Part shown: piece after piece, positions 1 to 4,564 of the stretch
Position numbering within the stretch: position 1 is the first letter of the stretch
Layout: every line of letters begins with the position of its first letter
The notes under the pieces: model-generated
Told to the model about the DNA's origin: nothing
What the model saw: only the letters and a program-made list of their open reading frames with translations
Databases searched by the model: none
NCBI GenBank assembly: GCA_964346325.1
Contig: CAYFUK010000058.1
Location: 1 to 5,382, forward strand
Direction: 5' to 3'
Origin: JAUVDZ01 sp964346325
GTDB taxonomy: Bacteria; Patescibacteriota; Gracilibacteria; UBA1369; PNNO01
Length of the DNA: 5,382 nucleotides
Translations under genes and position numbers: made by a program

Positions 1-4
1 ACCA

Positions 5-943
5 TTACTCATCCAATTTTTCCATTAAAGCTTTATAGCCCATTTTCAGTCTTTCGTATCTAAGTTTTTCGCTGATCCTTTCAACTATACCCAGAGTATC
101 CAAATGGTTTTCAAACATATGTTCAAAATAGAGCCAGGCTGTTTCAAGGGTTGCACGGTTTAAGTTTTCTTCATTCTCTATGCCCATTGCTTCAATTAGT
201 TCTTTTTCCGTAACAAAATATGGGTTTTTTGTTTTTTGTGAAATATCGGGTGAAGGTTCCGCAATTTTTACGTGAGGCATTGATCCTTCAAAATTTTCAA
301 AAGGATTCGGAGGATCTGTATACTCGGATGAGTGGCTTTTGGAAATTATTATTTCCTCAACCTTTGAAGTGTCTACCGACTCGGTGTTAATGGGATATTC
401 GACTTCAATTACCCCATTTAATATTCTGCCTTTTTGTCTTAAAAATCTATTGTTGCCGCCTACAATTGTTACAAAAGGCATACCGCTTGAATCATCAATA
501 AATGTAACTTTAAAAACATAAGTCGAATTTCTTGTTTTTACTTTAATATAGTCGTTTATTTCGAGCTTATAAACATCCAGTTCATTTAAGGGTTTGTCGT
601 AAATTTTTTCATTTATTTCAGGTGCATCTGTTCGTTTTACGATTATTTCTCTAATGCTGCTTGTTTGATTAAAGTTTTCGGATTTTCCATATATAAGGGG
701 CACATTTTTTTCAATGGATTCGTTTCTTATTTGTCCCGATGTGTTTTGAAGTATGGGACGGCCGTAAATACACCGGATGAACCTTTTATCGTCTTCGGCC
801 ATAATTGTTTGAAATACATATCGGGTACCCCTTTTTGTTTTAAGATGCAAAAAATCACCCGGTTGTAAGTCTTCCGCTCTTACCGAATCCAGCTTTACTT
901 CATATGCAAATGATGCACATTCAATTGTTCCCGATTGTTCCAT
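5..943 (-). CDS. Uncharacterised 312-aa protein with two tandem related beta-rich units and a helical C-terminus
   Basis: I do not recognise the family. The protein is soluble-looking, with no signal peptide or membrane segment. Residues 26-104 and 127-202 look like two copies of one unit. LQPGDFLHLKTK (26-37) matches LEINDYIKVKTR (127-138), RYVF (41-44) matches TYVF (141-144), and SIREIIVKR (96-104) matches KVEEIIISK (194-202), at a steady offset of 98-101 residues. Alternating hydrophobic residues suggest small beta-barrel or beta-sandwich folds. A proline-rich linker (about 211-241) leads to a charged, probably helical tail (243-312) with a conspicuous aromatic patch WLYFEHMF (270-277). 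The stop is TAA. The ATG at 943 is the first after an in-frame TGA (971-973), so it is the only ATG start available, yet no Shine-Dalgarno sequence lies at the right distance. The gene follows the amidohydrolase by 54 nt on the same strand and probably shares its transcript. The function is unknown. Confidence 0.8.
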   Translation of the reverse strand: MEQSGTIECASFAYEVKLDSVRAEDLQPGDFLHLKTKRGTRYVFQTIMAEDDKRFIRCIYGRPILQNTSGQIRNESIEKNVPLIYGKSENFNQTSSIREIIVKRTDAPEINEKIYDKPLNELDVYKLEINDYIKVKTRNSTYVFKVTFIDDSSGMPFVTIVGGNNRFLRQKGRILNGVIEVEYPINTESVDTSKVEEIIISKSHSSEYTDPPNPFENFEGSMPHVKIAEPSPDISQKTKNPYFVTEKELIEAMGIENEENLNRATLETAWLYFEHMFENHLDTLGIVERISEKLRYERLKMGYKALMEKLDE

Positions 944-997
944 AAAATCAATTAAGGAGCCTATTTTACCTCAATTGTTTTAATCATGTCCATATTT

Positions 998-1972
998 TTA
1001 GGCGGAGTTTTTTAAAATCTCTCTACCGTTTGTTGAAGCAATTTCAACAAGTTTATCAAAATTATAAAATCTGCATCCTTCCATAAGCATACGCATTTCC
1101 ACCCACAAATCTCCGTCAATGAAAGGGTGGTAAAAGTCATAAACATTGTCAACGCCAAGCCCCACGGTAATTCCGGCTTCAAGCATTTCGGGTACATTTG
1201 CAATTGAATTGTGAACAGGCGCTTTATATTCATCAAGTTGTTTCATGCCCAATGCGGCACCGGGGCAGACAACCAGGCTTATTCCGTTATCCTTCATTCT
1301 TTTATAAATCTCTTTACGATATGATTTTTCCCGGGCGGAAACCGAAATCGCATGAACCGCCGTTACTTTACCCTGATATCCATGTTTTTCAACATAATCT
1401 AAAAGCTTTTCAGTGTCTCTTTCATTTGGATTATTTTCCTGATCAATATGCACATGTATTTTTTTATCCAGATTTTTGGCAATACCGAACAGATGATCAA
1501 AGTTTTCATCATCATTCGGACGGTCACGTGAAGGCAATCCACCCGCAAAATCAGCTTTTGACGTTATTTCTTCGTATAAATCACGCGCATTTTTGTCAAC
1601 CAAACCTCCCAAAGGCTGAGTCATTGTTAAAAAATCGATTTTATCTTTATATTCCTCTTTGACTTTATTTGCCGCATCTATATTTTTATGACTCACCGCA
1701 TCATAGGCATCAATAAAAGAAGCACAAATTTTGACACCTTGGTTAATCATTATATCCAAACCCGTACGTATTCTTTCTTCAACTTCCCGCTGACTTGAAT
1801 TTTTCTTTATATCATCACTCATAAGCCACTTTTGTTCCATGTCCGCCATGCTTTTTTCGAGTTCTTCTTTTGTAATATAAAAAGCTTTATCAAAATGTGC
1901 ATGACAACTGACAAAACCACCATTAGCTTTAACCGCTTCCAGAAACTGTGATTTTAAATCCCATTTATGCAT
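998..1972 (-). CDS. Compact metal-dependent amidohydrolase of the cytosine deaminase-like (CodA/AtzC) branch
   Basis: A 324-aa TIM-barrel hydrolase of the amidohydrolase superfamily, probably cytoplasmic. The likely metal ligands are H24 and H26 (CHAHFDKAF), H175 (HVHID) and D275 (GLGVDNVYDF), with H207 (TAVHAIS) as the further active-site His. By eye against E. coli CodA (H61, H63, Q156, H214, H246, D313) the spacing agrees almost exactly: H26 to Q119 is 93 residues in both, H175 to H207 is 32 in both, and H207 to D275 is 68 against 67. Two active-site residues differ: CodA Glu217 is Gln178 here, and Asp314 is Asn276. CodA has about 427 residues, and here both ends are short, so the flanking beta-sandwich domain is largely missing. 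Cytosine is therefore a doubtful substrate, and a deaminase or amide/amine hydrolase on another small heterocycle is as likely. The start at 1972 is needed to include HAH, since the next Met is residue 42. It lies 12 nt after the tRNA-Lys CCA end with no Shine-Dalgarno sequence. Confidence 0.85.
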   Translation of the reverse strand: MHKWDLKSQFLEAVKANGGFVSCHAHFDKAFYITKEELEKSMADMEQKWLMSDDIKKNSSQREVEERIRTGLDIMINQGVKICASFIDAYDAVSHKNIDAANKVKEEYKDKIDFLTMTQPLGGLVDKNARDLYEEITSKADFAGGLPSRDRPNDDENFDHLFGIAKNLDKKIHVHIDQENNPNERDTEKLLDYVEKHGYQGKVTAVHAISVSAREKSYRKEIYKRMKDNGISLVVCPGAALGMKQLDEYKAPVHNSIANVPEMLEAGITVGLGVDNVYDFYHPFIDGDLWVEMRMLMEGCRFYNFDKLVEIASTNGREILKNSA

Positions 1973-1984
1973 AATTTGAATTTG

Positions 1985-2060
1985 TGGTGGGTCATACAGG
2001 AATCGAACCTGTGACCTTCTCCTTAAAAGGGAGCCGCTCTACCAACTGAGCTAATGACCC
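1985..2060 (-). tRNA. tRNA-Lys (anticodon TTT), CCA encoded
   Basis: A complete 76-nt cloverleaf on the minus strand. The acceptor stem GGGTCAT/ATGACCC pairs fully, the D arm is GCTC-AGTTGGTA-GAGC, the anticodon loop CTTTTAA gives anticodon TTT, the T arm is ACAGG-TTCGATT-CCTGT, the discriminator is A, and CCA is encoded (1985-1987). The sequence resembles bacterial tRNA-Lys throughout. One small oddity is that the top pair of the anticodon stem is G27-A43 rather than a Watson-Crick or G-U pair. A good promoter lies directly upstream, and the amidohydrolase coding sequence begins 12 nt downstream. The tRNA is therefore probably cut from a longer transcript, with its 3' processing releasing the mRNA. 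Confidence 0.97.
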
Positions 2061-2078
2061 AAAAAAGTTTGCCCCACC

Positions 2079-2107
2079 ATTCTACGAATAGTTGTCCGGC
2101 AGTGCAA
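2079..2107 (-). promoter_or_regulatory. Promoter for tRNA-Lys and the genes after it
   Basis: On the minus strand TTGCAC (2102-2107), a 17-nt spacer and TAGAAT (2079-2084) form a near-consensus sigma70-type promoter, with five of six matches at -10 and four of six at -35. Transcription should start about 7 nt after the -10 box, leaving a leader of roughly a dozen bases before the mature tRNA 5' end at 2060. The -35 box almost touches the stop codon of the upstream membrane-protein gene (2109-2111). No terminator lies between, so read-through from that gene is also possible. Confidence 0.7.
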
Positions 2108-2108
2108 G

Positions 2109-2684
2109 TTAATTTTCAGTATCCTGTTTAAAAAGACTGACAAGTAAAAATCCGAAAGCCGGAAGCATAAACCAGATACTGTAATGGTCAATCAGTATTC
2201 TGGCCAGATTCGACTGGCTGTGGATATCCTGGAATGCCGCGCTTGTAGTTGCGGGATCTCCTATTATAAAAGAAGAACCGGAAACGAATATAAGCGCCAC
2301 GCTCACGATAAGGCACGCGTTCAAAAAACCGAATAGCATATTAATGCCTATTTTAAAACCGGGAGGCCCGTCCGCCCTGACATCAACATCATATTTACCT
2401 TTAACCGATAAAAGAACGATTATAACAAAAAGCATTATTATTTTTACCAGAGCGGCTGCATCCTCGGCACTCTGCACATAAAAAAGTGACATCAGCTTCA
2501 TAAAATTATCCGATAAAGCCAGAGTCTTACCGAATAAATTCCCAACAGCATCGGCAAACAATGCCGCCACATATGTTGCAATTATAACTTTAAGATTATT
2601 GTTTCTTCCAATAATCAAACTGTAAGCCATTACAAGCCCAAAAAATACTATTATTAATAAATCCCAGGACAGATTTACATTCAT
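2109..2684 (-). CDS. Integral membrane protein of unknown function, about five transmembrane helices
   Basis: The protein has 191 residues, dominated by hydrophobic segments at about 7-26, 32-52, 79-94, 113-136 and 168-185. The connecting loops are charged or polar: RNNN near 27-30, KGKYDVDVRADG around 95-106 and HSQSNLARILIDHYS around 155-169. There is no cleavable signal sequence and no catalytic motif I recognise. The size, the N-terminal hairpin of two helices and a later helix pair recall the CvpA-like family, but this is a topology resemblance only, and I saw no diagnostic residues. The ATG at 2684 is followed at once by the first helix, which is reasonable for this protein. No Shine-Dalgarno sequence precedes it (the leader ends AATTAAAAGC). 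The gene follows dnaJ on the same strand after 70 nt, with its own likely promoter in that gap. It ends in TAA just before the tRNA-Lys promoter. Confidence 0.85.
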   Translation of the reverse strand: MNVNLSWDLLIIVFFGLVMAYSLIIGRNNNLKVIIATYVAALFADAVGNLFGKTLALSDNFMKLMSLFYVQSAEDAAALVKIIMLFVIIVLLSVKGKYDVDVRADGPPGFKIGINMLFGFLNACLIVSVALIFVSGSSFIIGDPATTSAAFQDIHSQSNLARILIDHYSIWFMLPAFGFLLVSLFKQDTEN

Positions 2685-2707
2685 GCTTTTAATTTAGATC
2701 AATGCTT

Positions 2708-2736
2708 ATCGTATAACATCATGTAAATTTTGGCAA
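2708..2736 (-). promoter_or_regulatory. Probable promoter for the membrane-protein gene
   Basis: In the 70-nt gap after dnaJ the minus strand reads TTGCCA (2731-2736), a 17-nt spacer and TACGAT (2708-2713), four of six matches at -10. A TATACG hexamer overlapping this at a 15-nt spacing is an alternative. The start would give a 5' leader of about 20 nt without a Shine-Dalgarno sequence. The same gap contains a GTATAA/TTATAC inverted repeat (2711-2716 with 2747-2752 on the plus strand). It has no T-run after it, so it does not look like a dnaJ terminator. Confidence 0.45.
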
Positions 2737-2754
2737 GATCCGAATTTTATACCT

Positions 2755-3894
2755 CTACCCGAAAAACCCTTTTTTGCCTTCTTTCATATCAAGATTAGCC
2801 TCTTCCGCCAGCTGTTCGTATAACTGTTTTTCTTTTTTTGATAACTTTGTGGGAACATCAAGAATCACCTTTATATAATGGTCGCCTTTTGAAGCGGTAT
2901 TAAGTTTCGGCATTCCGTAATCTTTTAATTTAAAAACTTTTCCGCTGTGTGTTCCCGGCGGAATTTTAAGTTTAACTTTTTCATAAACAGTGGGTACTTC
3001 TATTTCATCTCCGAGCACGCCCCGAATAAGATGAATTTTTTGTTCATCGTGAATATCATCGCCGCTTCTCACAAATTTATTGTGCGGTTCCACATTGATA
3101 TGAAGGTAAAGATCACCGTAATCTCCGCCTTTAATACCCGCCTCGCCTTTGCCTCGCATTCTTAAAGTTGAATCATCGCTTATTCCCGGCGGAATTTTTA
3201 CTTTTACTCTTTCTCTTTTGCGTTTTCTTGTTGTTCCATGGCAAACCGTACATTTTTTTTCGGGAATTCTTCCTTCTCCTCTGCATGAATCGCATGTTCT
3301 TGAAGTTGCTATCTGGCCCAGCAATGTCTGCCTTATTTCTTTTATTTCACCCGTACCGTTGCAGGTTATACAGGTTACTATTTTGCTGCCCGGCTCAGCA
3401 CCCGTTGCATTGCAGTGATCGCATCTCTCGGCTTTGGTTACCTCAAGTTCGCGTTCGGCTCCCGTAACGCTTTCTTCAAATTTTATTTTGATATGAGCTT
3501 CGATATCTTCACCCCGTATCGGGCCGGCATTTTTTGATCTTGTTCTTGCTCCTGCGCCGCCGCTGAAAAAAGTTTCAAAAATATCCGCAAACCCGCCGCC
3601 CATATTTGAAAAATCAAATCCCTGTGCATTAAAACCATCAAATCCCTGTGCTCCTCCCCCGTATCCTCCCGCTCCGGGCTGAGACTGCCCGAATTGATCA
3701 TAATATGATCTTTTTTGTTTGTCCGAGAGTGTTTCGTAGGCTTCGCTTACTTCTTTGAATTTGGTTTCGGCTTCTTTGTCTCCTTTGTTTTTGTCGGGAT
3801 GGTATTTTTGCGCCATTTTGCGATAGGCTTTTTTGATATCCTCTTCAGACGCGCCTTTTTCGATTCCCAGTATTTTGTAATAATCTTTAGCCAT
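2755..3894 (-). CDS. dnaJ: Chaperone protein DnaJ (Hsp40, type I)
   Basis: A cytoplasmic co-chaperone that delivers unfolded proteins to DnaK and stimulates its ATPase. The 379 residues show the full type I layout. The J domain (about 1-70) starts MAKDYYKILG and has HPD at 32-34. The Gly/Phe-rich region (about 70-112) includes FADIFETFF. A zinc domain (about 158-221) has four CxxC pairs: C158/C161, C175/C178, C201/C204 and C215/C218. Two C-terminal substrate-binding domains follow, with GEAGIKGGDYGDLY and GDEIEVPT. The first and last zinc repeats have small departures from CxxCxGxG (CDHCNATG, CTVCHGTT). The frame stays open to an ATG at 3987, but the 31 extra residues do not belong to the family and would include the promoter region. 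The ATG at 3894 (MAKDYY) is therefore the start. The gene stands apart from grpE, dnaK and hrcA, and no CIRCE operator is visible upstream. Confidence 0.97.
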   Translation of the reverse strand: MAKDYYKILGIEKGASEEDIKKAYRKMAQKYHPDKNKGDKEAETKFKEVSEAYETLSDKQKRSYYDQFGQSQPGAGGYGGGAQGFDGFNAQGFDFSNMGGGFADIFETFFSGGAGARTRSKNAGPIRGEDIEAHIKIKFEESVTGAERELEVTKAERCDHCNATGAEPGSKIVTCITCNGTGEIKEIRQTLLGQIATSRTCDSCRGEGRIPEKKCTVCHGTTRKRKRERVKVKIPPGISDDSTLRMRGKGEAGIKGGDYGDLYLHINVEPHNKFVRSGDDIHDEQKIHLIRGVLGDEIEVPTVYEKVKLKIPPGTHSGKVFKLKDYGMPKLNTASKGDHYIKVILDVPTKLSKKEKQLYEQLAEEANLDMKEGKKGFFG

Positions 3895-3931
3895 ATATAT
3901 AATAAGGTATGGATTTTGCCTGGGTATTTTA

Positions 3932-3960
3932 ATTATATATTGAAATAAAATCAAACTTTC
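3932..3960 (-). promoter_or_regulatory. Probable dnaJ promoter
   Basis: The minus strand carries a perfect TATAAT (3932-3937) 37 nt upstream of the dnaJ start at 3894. At the standard 17-nt spacing the -35 position holds GAAAGT (3955-3960), a poor match to TTGACA. A closer TTGATT sits only 11 nt away, which is too near. The promoter may therefore need an activator or an alternative sigma factor, or simply rely on its -10 box. The expected leader is about 31 nt, with no Shine-Dalgarno sequence. No CIRCE inverted repeat is present, so HrcA control of the usual kind is not supported here. Confidence 0.45.
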
Positions 3961-3968
3961 GATAATCT
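3940..3968 (+). promoter_or_regulatory. Probable tRNA-Glu promoter, overlapping the dnaJ promoter
   Basis: The plus strand has TTGAAA (3940-3945), then either GATAAT at 3961-3966 (spacer 15, five of six matches) or TAATCT at 3963-3968 (spacer 17, three of six matches). Either puts the start about 20 nt before the mature tRNA at 3993. The element shares its bases with the divergent dnaJ promoter (3932-3960). Confidence 0.5.
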
Positions 3969-3992
3969 TCATCCCGTCAGCGGTCAAAGCCC

Positions 3993-4067
3993 GGCCCCAT
4001 CGTCTAGCGGTTAGGACATCGCCCTCTCACGGCGGAAACAGGGGTTCGATTCCCCTTGGGGCTACCA
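3993..4067 (+). tRNA. tRNA-Glu (anticodon CTC), CCA encoded
   Basis: A complete 75-nt cloverleaf. The acceptor GGCCCCA pairs with TGGGGCT, with a G1-T72 wobble. The D arm is GTCT-AGCGGTTA-GGAC, the anticodon stem-loop is TCGCC-CTCTCAC-GGCGG with anticodon CTC, the T arm is AGGGG-TTCGATT-CCCCT, the discriminator is A, and CCA is encoded at 4065-4067. The body closely matches bacterial tRNA-Glu, and CTC is the isoacceptor for GAG. It is a single tRNA transcribed away from dnaJ, with no clear terminator after it. Confidence 0.96.
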
Positions 4068-4320
4068 GGAGTAGAGTGAGGCTTTGCCGAACGTAGTTCT
4101 ATTTATGTTCTTACAGTCAAAAACCAAACAATAAAGCTGTCAATTCAATTTTAGAAACAAAACAGTATTCAGTTAGTTTTTTAAAGTGAGTTAACAAGAG
4201 GAATTTAAATACACGAAAACCTTGAATTAAAGAGCAAAAACCGCAGGCGTGCGAGATCGGAAAGATTATTGTTTGATTTCTGAAAGTCGCTTAAAATAGA
4301 GAATAAACCGTTTTATAACA
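4068..4320. other. AT-rich intergenic stretch without a recognisable gene
   Basis: No open reading frame of useful length or coding character is present on either strand. I could not match the stretch to tmRNA, RNase P RNA, SRP RNA or 6S RNA landmarks. It contains a small CGCA-GGCG-TGCG hairpin in the 4240s. It also holds the left half of an 11-bp inverted repeat (4094-4104) whose partner lies at 4369-4379, inside the S-layer gene leader. There is no convincing terminator for tRNA-Glu. The T-run near 4180 is preceded only by a weak, almost all A-T stem. Confidence 0.6.
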
Positions 4321-4349
4321 TTGACGAAGTAACTTCATTTGTATAATAT
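4321..4349 (+). promoter_or_regulatory. Likely promoter of the S-layer protein gene, with a palindrome in the spacer
   Basis: TTGACG (4321-4326, five of six matches) is followed by a perfect TATAAT at 4342-4347 (spacer 15) or by TAATAT at 4344-4349 (spacer 17). The DNA upstream is AT-rich. Between the boxes lies the perfect palindrome GAAGT-A-ACTTC (4326-4336), which is placed where a repressor or activator could act. Transcription would begin near 4355, leaving a leader of about 210 nt before the SLH gene start. Confidence 0.6.
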
Positions 4350-4354
4350 TCATC

Positions 4355-4564
4355 TGATAAAAGCGAAAAAATAGAACTATGCCGAGCTCTCGCAAGAGTG
4401 CCTAGTATTATTGCGTGTTATATATTATAAATTGCTCATTGAAAATCGGGCGGAAACAAATTAAAAACAACAATCCGTTGCTAAGAAACGATTTTACGAT
4501 TTTCTCGGCAACATTAATATATACGTTTTAAAAATTTATCAATTATTCTTAACTTTAGAAAGCC
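4355..4564 (+). promoter_or_regulatory. Long, possibly structured 5' leader of the S-layer gene
   Basis: This is the predicted untranslated leader of about 210 nt. It begins with a small hairpin, CTCT-CGCA-AGAG (4387-4398). Near its end a longer stem pairs 4477-4488 with 4501-4512 (GTTGCTAAGAAA against TTTCTCGGCAAC), 12 positions with one A-C mismatch, around a 12-nt loop. An alternative 7-bp pairing, TGCCGAG (4380-4386) with CTCGGCA (4504-4510), would compete with it. Long stable leaders are known from other S-layer mRNAs. Whether this one regulates anything, or is just stable, cannot be read from one sequence. I recognise no named riboswitch. Confidence 0.35.
4477..4512 (+). other. Predicted stem-loop in the leader, with a tandem 8-nt repeat across loop and arm
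   Basis: GTTGC pairs with GCAAC at the base. A T-G wobble, one A-C mismatch and five further pairs (AGAAA with TTTCT) follow, closing a loop at 4489-4500. The octamer ACGATTTT occurs twice in tandem at 4488-4503, spanning the loop and the start of the 3' arm. No T-run follows the stem, so it is not an intrinsic terminator. It ends about 50 nt before the ATG and does not cover the translation start. Confidence 0.4.

Noticed and set aside
966..997. Tiny 10-codon open frame between the amidohydrolase and the 312-aa gene, with a GAGGT inside it
   Set aside because: It is too short to support as a gene. The GAGGT lies about 24 nt before the ATG at 943, too far to act as its ribosome binding site.
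1198..1662. 154-residue open frame on the plus strand
   Set aside because: It is antisense to the amidohydrolase, whose motifs are clear. It has a His/Phe/Pro-rich composition typical of a shadow frame.
3895..3987. 31-residue N-terminal extension of DnaJ starting at the ATG at 3987
   Set aside because: DnaJ proteins begin at the J domain, and MAKDYYKILG at 3894 is a textbook start. The extension would run through the predicted dnaJ and tRNA-Glu promoters.
3895..3992. CIRCE heat-shock operator before dnaJ
   Set aside because: The characteristic TTAGCACTC-N9-GAGTGCTAA repeat is not present in this gap.
4140..4190. Possible intrinsic terminator after tRNA-Glu, with a T-run near 4180
   Set aside because: The only stem before the T-run is about five pairs of mostly A-T with a mismatched interior, too weak to call.
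3993..4320. Genomic island or phage integration at tRNA-Glu
   Set aside because: There is no integrase, no duplicated tRNA 3' end and no attachment-site repeat in the window.
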